Shown here piece after piece: positions 1 to 9,252 of a stretch of DNA of 40,933 nucleotides. The translations under genes and the position numbers were made by a program. The stretch spans positions 1 through 40,933 of the forward strand of contig JAGXNT010000109.1 of the NCBI GenBank assembly GCA_019894765.1. Direction: 5' to 3'. The notes below the pieces were generated by a model that made no database searches, was not told where the DNA came from, and was given only the letters and a program-made list of their open reading frames with translations. Every line of letters begins with the position of its first letter. Positions within the stretch are counted from its first letter, which is position 1. The stretch is from Candidatus Heimdallarchaeota archaeon (GTDB lineage: Archaea; Asgardarchaeota; Heimdallarchaeia; JABLTI01).

Positions 1-457
1 TCTAAGTTTTTAAGTTAAACATATGAATAACATCTCATGAAAAATTAAAGGTTTTAAATTCATGATTGTTTATATAGGAAATTACTACATAGAAGTTTGG
101 TTTAAGGGAAAGATGTCAAATCATTGAATAAAACAAGAAAGTATTAGTCTTTTCTTTGCATTTATATTGTTTCTTTTTTTTAGAATATTAGTCCATCTTC
201 CGTTCGTAATTCACAGAACCTATGTTTTAACAAAAGAACAGCGATTAAATGAGTAAAAAGGACTATTAGTAGGTTAATAACTAAAATTCTAAACTAAAAA
301 TGTATCAGTAAGCGATGGATCTAGATTCACCTTCTTATTTATTGTTGATAGAAATTTTTCACCTTTTAAGCATTACTGGAAAAATTCGTTTGCTAGTTTT
401 GAAAACTCGCACAGCAATCTTTCCTTATAAAAGAAGAAGAAAAAACCAAATCTGATG
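1..457. other. AT-rich stretch with no gene seen
   Basis: No convincing coding region, tRNA or repeat is visible here. The stretch is strongly AT-rich. Its right end (about 430-457) reads as a T-rich tract on the minus strand just after the stop of the SBBP-repeat gene, which would suit an archaeal U-tract terminator. It may otherwise be the upstream region of a gene lying outside the window. Confidence 0.5.
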
Positions 458-2158
458 CTACTTCCGCTTCTTGTATAAGATGAGAGCTATGACCGGCATG
501 AATGCGATAGTCGGCATAATAGCGATAAAAACCAAGAATCCAGTAACAATACTTGGGTGAGTAGCTGGCATAGGTGTGTCAACAAATTTCGTAACAAAGG
601 CATCATACCCACCTATGGTATTATCATAAGCATTTTGGGTAGGAAAATCATCTGAAAAGGTAGTACCGATAACAAAACAACTACCATCTTCAGTAACAGC
701 AAGGCTATTCCCATTGTCCATACCTTCACTTCCGCCAAGAAAAGTGCTCCAGAGGAGCGAACCACTAGCGTTAAACTTGGAAACAAAGGCATCGTACCCA
801 CCACTTAAGGTGCTGTTATAAGCATTCTCAGTGGGAAAATTGGTGGAAAAAGTCTCTCCTGTGACATAGCAGCTGCCATCACTAGTAACAGCAATATCAT
901 ACCCACGATCCCCATCACTTCCGCCAAGATAGGTGCTCCAGAGGAGGAAGCCTTCAGAAGAAAACTTGGAAACAAAAGCGTCACCATACCCACCATATGT
1001 GCTATTAAAAGCATTTTGGAGGGGGAAATCACTTGACCCTGCAAAGCCTGTAATGTAACAGCTGTCATCATTTGCAACAGCAATACCCAAAGCTTCGTCC
1101 CACCTAGCTCCTCCGAAGAAGGTGCTCCAGAGCAGCGAGCCACTTGCTGAGAACTTGGTAACAAAGACATCCCAATCACCATTAGGAGAGGGATCATACG
1201 CGTCCAGGGTGGGGAAATCGCTGGAAGCGGTAAAACCTGTTACATAACAACTGCCATCGCTGGTAACAGCGATACTAGATCCCCACTCATTAGCATTCCC
1301 ACCAAGAAAGGTGCTCCAAAGAAGAGCGCCATTTGTAGAGAACTTAGCAACAAAGGCATCAATATACCAACCATTATAGGTACTATCATATGCACTTTTG
1401 GTTGGAAAATCGCTTGAATTGGTATACCCTGTGACATAGCAGCTACCATCACTTGCAACAGCTATGCTTTGCCCCTCATCCCTACTGCTTCCACCAAGGT
1501 ATGTGCTCCAGAGCAGCGAGCCATTTATTGAGAACTTGGCAAGAAAAGTATCCAAATTACCATTGAGGGTGCTATTATACGCATTCTGGGTGGGGAAATC
1601 GCTTGATAAGGTTGTACCCATGACATAACAGCTCCCATCACTTGCCAGAGAAATATCATTACTATAATCTAAGTCACTCCCTCCGAAGTAGGTGCTCCAA
1701 AGGAGCGAACCGCTACCAGTAAGCTTAGCAACAAAGGCGTCTCTGTCACCACTGAAAGTGTTATTATAGGCATTCAGGGTGGGGAAATCGCTGGAACCGG
1801 TTTGACCTGTGAGATAGCAACTGTCTTCTTCAGTAACAGCAATACCATTTCCTTGTTCACCTCCACTACTTCCGCCAAAGTAGGTGCTAAAATCTAATTT
1901 GGGGTAGGTTGCAGGTACAACTTCAGAACTTGCAAGTAGTGCTGTATGTTCAGTAGAAGGAAGCATCTGCTGAGGTATTGAAAGAAATATCACACTTATG
2001 AGGAAGACAACTCTCAAATGATTGAATACAAATCGTAACAATTTTCCCAAAAAAACTAACCTCAGCAATATACTCTTGGCTTTAATTAATAAAGACTTCT
2101 GTAAAAAAAATAACTGTATGTATAGTGAATAAAGAAATACACTCTGAGTGTGAACCAA
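458..2158 (-). CDS. SBBP-repeat beta-propeller surface protein, membrane anchored
   Basis: A 566-residue protein built mainly of about seven tandem repeats of roughly 63 residues (about residues 92-535). Each contains the pattern W-S-T-[YF]-[FL]-G-G, then D-G-S-C-Y-V-T-G and S-S-D-F-P-T, typical of the SBBP (beta-propeller repeat) family. A hydrophobic export segment lies near residues 45-62, and a C-terminal membrane helix is followed by KKRK, so the propeller should sit outside the cell with a short cytoplasmic tail. The first start is a TTG at 2158, but the signal peptide sits far from it, so a later start is likely. Every repeat has one cysteine at the same place (DSCY/GSCY/GSCF), where many family members have G-N-A-Y. 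The neighbour at 2276 has the same architecture. Substrate or partner is unknown; adhesion or surface-layer scaffolding is a guess. Confidence 0.85.
   Translation of the reverse strand: MVHTQSVFLYSLYIQLFFLQKSLLIKAKSILLRLVFLGKLLRFVFNHLRVVFLISVIFLSIPQQMLPSTEHTALLASSEVVPATYPKLDFSTYFGGSSGGEQGNGIAVTEEDSCYLTGQTGSSDFPTLNAYNNTFSGDRDAFVAKLTGSGSLLWSTYFGGSDLDYSNDISLASDGSCYVMGTTLSSDFPTQNAYNSTLNGNLDTFLAKFSINGSLLWSTYLGGSSRDEGQSIAVASDGSCYVTGYTNSSDFPTKSAYDSTYNGWYIDAFVAKFSTNGALLWSTFLGGNANEWGSSIAVTSDGSCYVTGFTASSDFPTLDAYDPSPNGDWDVFVTKFSASGSLLWSTFFGGARWDEALGIAVANDDSCYITGFAGSSDFPLQNAFNSTYGGYGDAFVSKFSSEGFLLWSTYLGGSDGDRGYDIAVTSDGSCYVTGETFSTNFPTENAYNSTLSGGYDAFVSKFNASGSLLWSTFLGGSEGMDNGNSLAVTEDGSCFVIGTTFSDDFPTQNAYDNTIGGYDAFVTKFVDTPMPATHPSIVTGFLVFIAIMPTIAFMPVIALILYKKRK
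560..1885 (-). repeat. Seven tandem ~189-bp coding repeats (SBBP blades)
   Basis: The DNA encoding the propeller blades is itself repetitive: short blocks such as ggtgctccagag and the segment coding for SDFPT recur at about 189-base intervals. Copies have diverged by substitution but keep length, so the array is likely an old duplication series rather than a very recent expansion. Confidence 0.7.
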
Positions 2159-2275
2159 AATTGGTTGGAGATAACAGCTCTTTTTCGGGGGTTTTTCCGG
2201 TTCTCTTCTAAGCTAGTTTTTTGCGTTTTAAGGAGCGTTTTCAGCATACAACAAGTTTTCTCTCACCCATTTCTT

Positions 2276-3430
2276 TCACCCTCTTTTCTTCTTCCATAAA
2301 AATACCAACGAAGCCCCCACTACTACAGGTAATCCTACACCAATACCAATTCCCAATCCTAGATTCCGTCCTAAAGAGTTCTCAATGTATGAGTAAATTC
2401 TGATGGTGCCGTCGATGGTTAAGTACATGTAATTATTTGCTACTGTTATTCGACCAATATTTTGGTTCCCGATGTTTTTCCGGGCTATCCTTTTCAGTAT
2501 TTTAGGATCGCTTATGTCGAAAACATAGAGTTTTCTTCCCTCAGTGAATAATCTGTCTCCTACAATATCCATGTCCTGAATATTTTCGTCAATAAAGTCG
2601 TACTCCCCACAAATAGTTGGTTGCATAGGATCTGTACAATTAAAGCTTTGTATCCCAGACTCCTGAAAAGTATTGATAACATAGTTCCCGTACAAACCAC
2701 TACTAGTTGTGGAGTGTTTCGTACTATTAACTTCTCCCAAGAACAGAGGATTTACTGGATCCGCTAAACTATAGATTTTTACTCCATTCCACACCAGATA
2801 CAAGTAATCATTCTTGACATGCAATTCCCCCCCGGTTGAGGTATAATTCGCTACTTTCACAGGTAAAGTCTGATTACTACAATCAAAGATTAGCAACTCG
2901 TTTGAGCTCACATAAGTATAATTATTGTATATACTAATATGCTCTGAACTGTTAACTCCTATCGTTGATATATGTTCAAGAGCAGAACTCCCTACTCGAA
3001 CTGGGTTTGTTGGGTCAGTAATATTTAGAGTTGATACTGAAAATCTAAACGGAGAAAATATCCCTTTTAACTCTGTGAGCATATACCCTGTGTTCTCACT
3101 GATTTTGAAATCTAACAGATCTTCAGACAGCTCTAGTTGATAGCTTCCAACAATGATAGGATTCTCAGGTTGTTGAACATCTACGATTCGTATTGAATCT
3201 ATTTGTGTTGAACCATATTTAATGAGATAAAGAAACCCGTCCTGTTCACATAGAACATGCCCACTTTCACCCTCATTCAACAAAGAAGGATTTACTTCTT
3301 TTAAGACGAAAAATCCCTCACCCAGAACAGTTGCATTATTGATTGAAACGAAAAGAAAGAGAGTACAAATACATAACAACTTTAGTAGTGCAGAGAATGA
3401 ATTCTTTCTTACTTTGCTTCTATTTTTCAT
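2276..3430 (-). CDS. LVIVD-like beta-propeller surface protein, membrane anchored
   Basis: A 384-residue protein starting at an ATG. A signal peptide is visible at about residues 17-37 (KLLCICTLFLFVSIN). The body has about six degenerate repeats of the form hydrophobic strand, D-[IV]-x-[DN]-P-x-[NK]-P, then V-G-x-[YS], such as VDVQQPENPIIVGSY and LNITDPTNPVRVGSS, which fit the LVIVD-repeat family of beta-propellers. A glycine-rich transmembrane helix near residues 357-380 ends in KKKRG. The protein should be exported and anchored at its C-terminus like its neighbour at 458-2158, with which it may be co-expressed; the gap between them is about 117 bases. Many N-x-[ST] sequons are present, which suits surface N-glycosylation. 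The function is unknown. Confidence 0.75.
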   Translation of the reverse strand: MKNRSKVRKNSFSALLKLLCICTLFLFVSINNATVLGEGFFVLKEVNPSLLNEGESGHVLCEQDGFLYLIKYGSTQIDSIRIVDVQQPENPIIVGSYQLELSEDLLDFKISENTGYMLTELKGIFSPFRFSVSTLNITDPTNPVRVGSSALEHISTIGVNSSEHISIYNNYTYVSSNELLIFDCSNQTLPVKVANYTSTGGELHVKNDYLYLVWNGVKIYSLADPVNPLFLGEVNSTKHSTTSSGLYGNYVINTFQESGIQSFNCTDPMQPTICGEYDFIDENIQDMDIVGDRLFTEGRKLYVFDISDPKILKRIARKNIGNQNIGRITVANNYMYLTIDGTIRIYSYIENSLGRNLGLGIGIGVGLPVVVGASLVFLWKKKRG

Positions 3431-3760
3431 TTCTTTTCATAACTCCCGTAACCACAAATGAACTAATTAATTAAACTAAAATTCGTTTTTTTATCTATTA
3501 AATTTATTGTGTCCTAAGAAGTTCTTTTCTTTCTTATATGATAAAAGCAATTATCATATTTTCTTTTGATATCTATAATCTTTTTTTAATTTCTTTTTCA
3601 TCTATCATGACATTATATTTGATTTATTTCAAAGTTATTCCTTCATCTTCCTAAATTCACTCCTAATGTGGGAAGAAATTCAAGATTCACAACAACTCAT
3701 CCCCTTTGTATTTAGCACTTTTTAAAGATTATACAACAAAAGATAACCAGGTGGTTACTT
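3431..3760. other. Divergent AT-rich intergenic region
   Basis: This 330-base gap separates the minus-strand LVIVD-like gene from the plus-strand TPR gene, so promoters for both should lie here. It contains many T-rich runs and TATA-like words, but I could not single out one promoter. An AGGTGG Shine-Dalgarno lies just before the TPR start. Confidence 0.4.
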
Positions 3761-4723
3761 ATGAATGAACTATCGAAAGAAGAACTAGGTCAATTACTTG
3801 AAAATGCGATGGAAGTGATGTTTTCTATGCGAGAGGACTATAAAGGAGATGAGAAGTATAACCTTCCAGTTTGGGATAAGGATTTGCTAGAACATTCACC
3901 AGAATACCAATCTCAAATTGAGGATTTCATGCTAAGCTGCTTGCTTGGTGAAGATTTAGAACAAGCAAAGATTTATCTGCAACAGCTATTCATCCTGCAA
4001 CCAAGCAATCCAGTGTTTCAGCTCTACCTCGCTCTTATTCATTATGTAACGGGTGAGGAGACAACAGCCTTTTCAATAGCTCAACTAGTCGATATTTACG
4101 CCTTAACAAAGAGTAGAGATAAGAATGAGGTTATAGCTGCTTTCACACCTGATGATGATTTCCCAGTTGATTTTCCAGCGATAATCGATTTATCTTTGCT
4201 GAATCATACCCTTTTGTTGAAACCAGCCATTCAAAGGCTCATAACAAACATCCAACTCTACTTAATGGTTGGGAATCATCAGAAAGCTATCACTGGTTTC
4301 CAGCAGCTACTTGCTGTTATGGGCGAATCATTTGAACTACTAGTTGAGCTTGCTCAAGCACATAATTTTCTTAAGCAGTACAAAGAAGCGAAAAAGCTTC
4401 TGCTAAAAGCTCTCAAATATGACCCCCAATCAATCAAAGCTCTCTACCTACTAGCAACTTCGCACCGAGATTTAGGAGAATATGAGCAAGCAATTGGTTT
4501 TTATTGGAAATACCTCAAATTGGAGCCTACTGATTATATAATGCTCTTCCCTTTAGCTTTATGTTATGAGGAATTACAGCTCACAGACAAAGCAGTTACG
4601 CTTCTTGAGCAGGCAATAGCAATCAACCCACAATTAGAAACAAGCGGTTGGCGTTTAATTCCACAAATAGAAAAGTTAATACAAATCATTCAAGAGAGAA
4701 GATTGATAGAATCAAAGATTTGA
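3761..4723 (+). CDS. Tetratricopeptide repeat (TPR) protein
   Basis: A 320-residue soluble protein with an ATG preceded by AGGTGG. The C-terminal half (about residues 158-300) holds about four TPR units, recognisable from patterns such as Y-K-E-A-K-K-L-L-L-K-A-L-K-Y-D-P, Y-E-Q-A-I-G-F-Y-W-K-Y-L-K-L-E-P and D-K-A-V-T-L-L-E-Q-A-I-A-I-N-P. A less regular helical repeat precedes them at residues 60-95. TPR arrays are protein-binding scaffolds, and nothing here shows the partner. There is no signal peptide or membrane helix. It is followed by T-runs and is separated from atpA by 239 bases, so it is probably its own transcription unit. Confidence 0.85.
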   Translation: MNELSKEELGQLLENAMEVMFSMREDYKGDEKYNLPVWDKDLLEHSPEYQSQIEDFMLSCLLGEDLEQAKIYLQQLFILQPSNPVFQLYLALIHYVTGEETTAFSIAQLVDIYALTKSRDKNEVIAAFTPDDDFPVDFPAIIDLSLLNHTLLLKPAIQRLITNIQLYLMVGNHQKAITGFQQLLAVMGESFELLVELAQAHNFLKQYKEAKKLLLKALKYDPQSIKALYLLATSHRDLGEYEQAIGFYWKYLKLEPTDYIMLFPLALCYEELQLTDKAVTLLEQAIAINPQLETSGWRLIPQIEKLIQIIQERRLIESKI

Positions 4724-4731
4724 TTAATCAA

Positions 4732-4765
4732 CTCTTTTTTAGTAGTTTTTTCATAATATAATTTT
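4732..4765 (+). terminator. T-tract terminator after the TPR gene
   Basis: Two runs of six T's followed by more T-rich sequence lie within 45 bases of the TPR stop codon. No strong hairpin is present, which fits the U-tract termination usual in archaea. Confidence 0.4.
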
Positions 4766-4962
4766 TTGTAGGTGAGAGAAAGTTTTATTAAAAACTCATT
4801 CTCATAAATTTTCTTTATTTCAAAACAAATGTAATTATAATCTTAACTATTTAATATCAAGAAGCAAACATTGGTAATAATACTTATATTTTTAACTTGT
4901 AACTAAATAAAATTATAAGAATTTAGTTTGGATATTCAAAGCATACTTAAGAGGTAAATATT

Positions 4963-6774
4963 GTGTCAAAGATTAGAATCGGGAAAATTAAGCGGATTTC
5001 CGGACCAGTAGTAGAAGCAGATGGCATGCTTGGTAGCTCCATGTATGAAGTTTGCAAAGTAGGCAATGAAGGGCTTATTGGTGAAATTATCAGAATTCAA
5101 GGAGATGTTTGTACAATCCAAGTGTATGAGGAAACAGATGGATTATTACCGAATGAAACAGTAACAGGAACCGGTGCAGGGCTCAGTGCTGAATTAGCTC
5201 CGGGTTTAATTGGACAAATCTATGATGGAATTCAACGTCCATTACCTTTGATTCTTGAGAAAACTAAAGATGATTTCATTAGAAGAGGGGTAGTAGCTTT
5301 CCCTCTTGAATATGATAAGAAATGGTCTTTCAAACCAACTATCGAGAAAGGAACAAAAGTAACTGCAGGTGATTTCATTGGAACAGTGCAGGAAGGTCCT
5401 GTTGTGGTCCATAAAGTAATGATCCCTCCTGAAGTTAAAGGGACAATTACTAGTGTCGCGAAAGCAGGTGAATATACTGTACTTGATCCAATTTGCAAAG
5501 TGAAAAACAATGGCAGTGAAAAAGATGTGCCAATGCGGCAGAAATGGTCAGTAAGATTTGGTCGTCCAATTAAAGAACGATTAGAACCGACAATCCCATT
5601 GCTAACAGGTCAAAGAATTTTTGATACGTTCTTCCCCATTGCTAAAGGTGGAACAAGTGCAATTCCCGGTGGTTTTGGAACAGGAAAAACAGTCTCACAG
5701 CACCAATTAGCAAAGTGGTCTGACGCACAGATCGTTGTCTATATTGGTTGCGGTGAAAGAGGAAACGAAATGACAAACGTCCTTGAAGACTTTCCTGAAC
5801 TAATTGATCCAAACACTGGCGAACCTCTTATGAATAGAACAATTCTTATCGCAAACACAAGCAATATGCCAGTAGCTGCTAGAGAAGCAAGCGTTTATAC
5901 AGGTATGACCCTTGCAGAATATTATCGTGACATGGGTTATGATGTCGCGTTAATGGCTGATAGTACTTCTCGATGGGCAGAAGCTATGAGAGAAATCTCT
6001 GGTAGATTAGAAGAAATGCCTGGAGAAGCTGGTTATCCTGCTTACTTAGCAAGTAAAATTGCTCAATTCTATGAACGAGCAGGAAGAGTTAGAACTTTAG
6101 GTACTGAAGAAAGACAAGGGTCAATTTCAATCACAGGAGCAGTTAGTCCTCCTGGTGGAGACTTTTCTGAACCAGTAACTCAAAATACTCTTCGAATTAC
6201 CAAAGTCTTTTGGGCTCTAAGCAAAGACTTGGCAGCGAGAAGACACTTTCCAGCAATTGATTACTTGATATCTTATACCCTTTATACAAATGAATTGACT
6301 CCTTGGTTTGAAGATAATGTCAATAAAGCTTTCATGGCTTATCGTTCAGAAGCAATGAGTCTCTTACAAAAAGATAAGGAATTAGAAGATATTGTGCAGT
6401 TAGTCGGTCCAGAAGCATTACCTGAATCTGAGAAAATCATTCTTGAAGCAGCAAGAATGTTGAAGGAAGATTTCTTGCAACAGAATGCCTTTAGCGATGT
6501 CGATAGTTACTCAAGCATTCAAAAACAATGGTTAATGCTGAAGATTATCATTGATTTCTATCGCAAAATGGGAGAATTATACAATCAAGGTGTAAAGCTT
6601 CCTGAGATGATGAATTTACCCATCATTGACAAAATCGCTCGTTTGAAGTATATTCCAAATGAGAACGTTGATAAAGAAATGAATGGTATTCTAGCAGAAA
6701 TCGATGCACTCCAGTCGGATGATGTAATTGATCGGGTGAGTGGACGAATGATGCCCAGTATGAAAGATGAATAG
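4963..6774 (+). CDS. atpA: A/V-type ATP synthase catalytic subunit A
   Basis: A 603-residue catalytic subunit of the archaeal A-type (V-like) ATP synthase, the nucleotide-hydrolysing/synthesising half of each A/B pair in the A1 head. The start is a GTG, 7 bases after a clear GAGGT. Features in order: N-terminal beta-barrel (about 1-75), the family-specific non-homologous insertion (about 110-190), P-loop GGFGTGKT at residues 236-243, the GERGNEM segment, and the [27 protein letters not shown] region, followed by the helical C-terminal domain. The P-loop differs from the usual archaeal GPFGSGKT. The gene is followed 13 bases later by atpB, but subunits C, K and I lie 20 kb downstream and D, E, F and H are not in the window. 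Confidence 0.97.
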   Translation: MSKIRIGKIKRISGPVVEADGMLGSSMYEVCKVGNEGLIGEIIRIQGDVCTIQVYEETDGLLPNETVTGTGAGLSAELAPGLIGQIYDGIQRPLPLILEKTKDDFIRRGVVAFPLEYDKKWSFKPTIEKGTKVTAGDFIGTVQEGPVVVHKVMIPPEVKGTITSVAKAGEYTVLDPICKVKNNGSEKDVPMRQKWSVRFGRPIKERLEPTIPLLTGQRIFDTFFPIAKGGTSAIPGGFGTGKTVSQHQLAKWSDAQIVVYIGCGERGNEMTNVLEDFPELIDPNTGEPLMNRTILIANTSNMPVAAREASVYTGMTLAEYYRDMGYDVALMADSTSRWAEAMREISGRLEEMPGEAGYPAYLASKIAQFYERAGRVRTLGTEERQGSISITGAVSPPGGDFSEPVTQNTLRITKVFWALSKDLAARRHFPAIDYLISYTLYTNELTPWFEDNVNKAFMAYRSEAMSLLQKDKELEDIVQLVGPEALPESEKIILEAARMLKEDFLQQNAFSDVDSYSSIQKQWLMLKIIIDFYRKMGELYNQGVKLPEMMNLPIIDKIARLKYIPNENVDKEMNGILAEIDALQSDDVIDRVSGRMMPSMKDE

Positions 6775-6787
6775 GAGTTAGAAAAAG

Positions 6788-8248
6788 ATGACTGATACAC
6801 CAATAAAAATTACTTCAGATATATTATCAAAAAGAGTGTTCAAAACCGCAACAGAAGTCACTGGTCCTCTACTATTTGTCGATTTGCAAGGACGCGGAGG
6901 GGTTTCTTACGGTGAAATTGCTAAAATTAGATTACCCTCTGGTGAAGTGCGTTCAGGACAAATTCTAGAAGTTTCAAGAGACATTGCTGTAGTTCAGCTT
7001 TTTGAAGGAACCTCAGGAATGGATGTCGAAGACACCACAATTCAATTCCTTGGAGATACAATGAAATTACCGGTATCTAGTGATTTACTTGGAAGAATCT
7101 TTAACGGTAGAGGTGAACCCATCGATAATCAACCAGATATTATTGCTAAAGAAGAGTGGCCTATTTCTGGTTCACCAATTAATCCTTTTGCAAGACAATA
7201 TCCAAGGGAATTCATTCAAACTGGTTTATCTACCATAGATGGTTTATTTACACTTATTCGTGGACAGAAACTCCCTATCTTTTCTGCAAGTGGGTTACCA
7301 CATAACGAAGTAGCAGCACAAATTGCTAGACAAGCAGCAGTTTTAGGTCAAGAAGAAGATTTTGCAGTAGTTTTTGCTGCAATGGGAATTACTGCGGAAG
7401 AAGCACAATTCTTTAGAAATGGATTCGAAAAGAGTGGTGCGCTAGATCGAGTCGTTCTTTTCTTAAATTTGGCTGATGATCCAGCAATTGAACGAATCAT
7501 CACTCCAAGACTTGCTTTAACAGCAGCAGAATATCTTGCTTATGAATGTGACATGCACTTACTTGTAATTCTTACAGATATAACCAATTATGCCGAATCA
7601 CTCCGAGAAATCGGAGCAGCTAGAGAAGAGGTCCCTGGTAGAAGAGGATATCCTGGATATCTCTATTCAGATTTAGCATCTATTTATGAACGAGCAGGAC
7701 GAATTAAAGGAAGAAAAGGATCCATTACACAGATGCCTATTCTCTCAATGCCAAATGATGATATGACTCATCCAGTGCCTGATTTATCAGGTTACATTAC
7801 CGAGGGGCAAGTTCTTCTAGATCGTGGTTTACATCGACGTGGTATTTATCCTCCAATTAATATTGGTCCTTCCTTGAGTCGTCTCATGAAGGAAGGTATT
7901 GGTAAAGGATTAACCCGCAGAGATCACAAAGAATTAGCAGATCAATTATACTATGCATATGCTCGTGGTATTGATCTTCGAAATCTCGTTGCTGTTGTTG
8001 GTGAAGAATCTCTTACTGAGGAAGACCACCGATTCTTGAAATTCGCTGATGATTTTGAAAATCGTTTCATAAGACAAGGTCGTGATGAAAATCGAACGAT
8101 TTTTGAATCACTAGATATTGGTTGGGATTTACTGAAAATGTTCCCAAATCCAAAACGTGAATTAAAACGTATATCTGATGGGATTCTTGAATTCTTCCAT
8201 CCATTGAATCGCGACGAAAAAGTTGATTTTGATTCTAGAGACGTCTAA
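6788..8248 (+). CDS. atpB: A/V-type ATP synthase regulatory subunit B
   Basis: A 486-residue non-catalytic subunit that alternates with subunit A in the A1 hexamer. It keeps the overall rotary-ATPase fold but has no intact P-loop: the equivalent position reads [20 protein letters not shown]. The family signatures GREPIDN-like ([12 protein letters not shown]), [23 protein letters not shown] and the [11 protein letters not shown] segment are present. It starts at an ATG with a GGAG about 10 bases upstream, 13 bases after the atpA stop, so the two genes are co-transcribed. Length is typical of the family. Confidence 0.97.
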   Translation: MTDTPIKITSDILSKRVFKTATEVTGPLLFVDLQGRGGVSYGEIAKIRLPSGEVRSGQILEVSRDIAVVQLFEGTSGMDVEDTTIQFLGDTMKLPVSSDLLGRIFNGRGEPIDNQPDIIAKEEWPISGSPINPFARQYPREFIQTGLSTIDGLFTLIRGQKLPIFSASGLPHNEVAAQIARQAAVLGQEEDFAVVFAAMGITAEEAQFFRNGFEKSGALDRVVLFLNLADDPAIERIITPRLALTAAEYLAYECDMHLLVILTDITNYAESLREIGAAREEVPGRRGYPGYLYSDLASIYERAGRIKGRKGSITQMPILSMPNDDMTHPVPDLSGYITEGQVLLDRGLHRRGIYPPINIGPSLSRLMKEGIGKGLTRRDHKELADQLYYAYARGIDLRNLVAVVGEESLTEEDHRFLKFADDFENRFIRQGRDENRTIFESLDIGWDLLKMFPNPKRELKRISDGILEFFHPLNRDEKVDFDSRDV

Positions 8249-8279
8249 ATCTAACGACGTAACTAGATTCTTCCACAAC

Positions 8280-8302
8280 TTTTTTTATATTTCACTTTTT
8301 AG
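8280..8302 (+). terminator. T-tract terminator after atpB
   Basis: A run of seven T's about 30 bases after the atpB stop, followed by more T-rich sequence. This fits an archaeal U-tract terminator closing the atpA-atpB unit before the next gene. Confidence 0.45.
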
Positions 8303-8351
8303 CTATTTATAAGGAAAATAACCTTAGATATAAAATGGATGTGAGACCAAG

Positions 8352-9248
8352 ATGAAAGGTGTAATCACAGCTGCAGGATTAGGGACAAGAATGCTTCCTG
8401 CGACAAAATCGCAACCAAAGGAAATGCTTCCTGTTGCTAAAAAGCCTGTAATTCAATATATTGTTGAGGAATTAGAATCTGCAGGAATAAGGGATATTTT
8501 AATTATTACCGGGAAAAATAAGCGAGCAATTGAGGATCATTTTGATAAAGATCCTATCTTGTTAGCAGACCTAAAACAAAAGAATAAGGTTGTGCAAATA
8601 AGAGATTTAGAAGCTCTTGAAAATCTAAATATCCAAATTTTTTATGTAAGACAAGCAATTCCAACTGGCTTAGCAGATGCTGTTTACAAAGCGAAAGATT
8701 TTGTGAACGATGAAGAATTTGTCGTAGCACTTGGCGATACAATTATTGATTCTTTGAATAAACCAATACACCTCTCTCGTCTGATAGATTTCCATAAAGA
8801 AGCAAATGCTTTATGCACACTTTCAGCTGAACGCATTCCTATTGAATATTGTAATCGATATGGGATAATGGATATTGAAGAATTTAGAGGAAAAACTCCT
8901 TCAAAAGCTAGCAATGAAAAATACCTTGTAAAAGATTTAGTTGAGAAACCCTCGAAAGAGGAAGCACCAAGTAATTTAGCTATCTGTGGTCGATATGTCT
9001 TCACACCTGAAATTTTTGATTATATAGAAAAAATTGCCGTGGGCAAAGGTGGAGAAAAACAATTGACAGATGCTATTCGTTTATCTCGAAAAACAGGGCA
9101 AATTGCTGCGTTACAATTAGCAGAAAATGAAAGAAGATATGATACTGGTTCATTCTCATTGTATGCAAAAGCATTTGTTGACTTTTGCTTGCAAGATGAG
9201 GAAATTGGACCAGAGCTTCGAGAGCACTTGAAAAGCATCAAATTCTAG
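8352..9248 (+). CDS. galU: UTP--glucose-1-phosphate uridylyltransferase-like sugar nucleotidyltransferase
   Basis: A 298-residue nucleotidyltransferase of the GalU family, which makes UDP-glucose from glucose-1-phosphate and UTP for glycan and glycolipid synthesis. The N-terminus shows the activating motif AAGLGTRMLPATKSQPKEML (about residues 7-26). This is followed by PVIQYIVEELESAGI, the ALGDTIID segment (about 125) that holds the metal-binding Asp, and CGRYVFTPEIFDYI (about 212), all typical of bacterial/archaeal GalU. Specificity for UTP versus dTTP cannot be fixed from sequence alone. Its stop lies 4 bases from the stop of the convergent NfeD-like gene, so there is almost no room for a separate terminator. 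Confidence 0.9.
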   Translation: MKGVITAAGLGTRMLPATKSQPKEMLPVAKKPVIQYIVEELESAGIRDILIITGKNKRAIEDHFDKDPILLADLKQKNKVVQIRDLEALENLNIQIFYVRQAIPTGLADAVYKAKDFVNDEEFVVALGDTIIDSLNKPIHLSRLIDFHKEANALCTLSAERIPIEYCNRYGIMDIEEFRGKTPSKASNEKYLVKDLVEKPSKEEAPSNLAICGRYVFTPEIFDYIEKIAVGKGGEKQLTDAIRLSRKTGQIAALQLAENERRYDTGSFSLYAKAFVDFCLQDEEIGPELREHLKSIKF

Positions 9249-9252
9249 TGCT

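Noticed and set aside
805..1197. Open frames in other reading frames across the SBBP repeats.
   Set aside because: They arise from the repeated codons of the real gene and show no independent signals.
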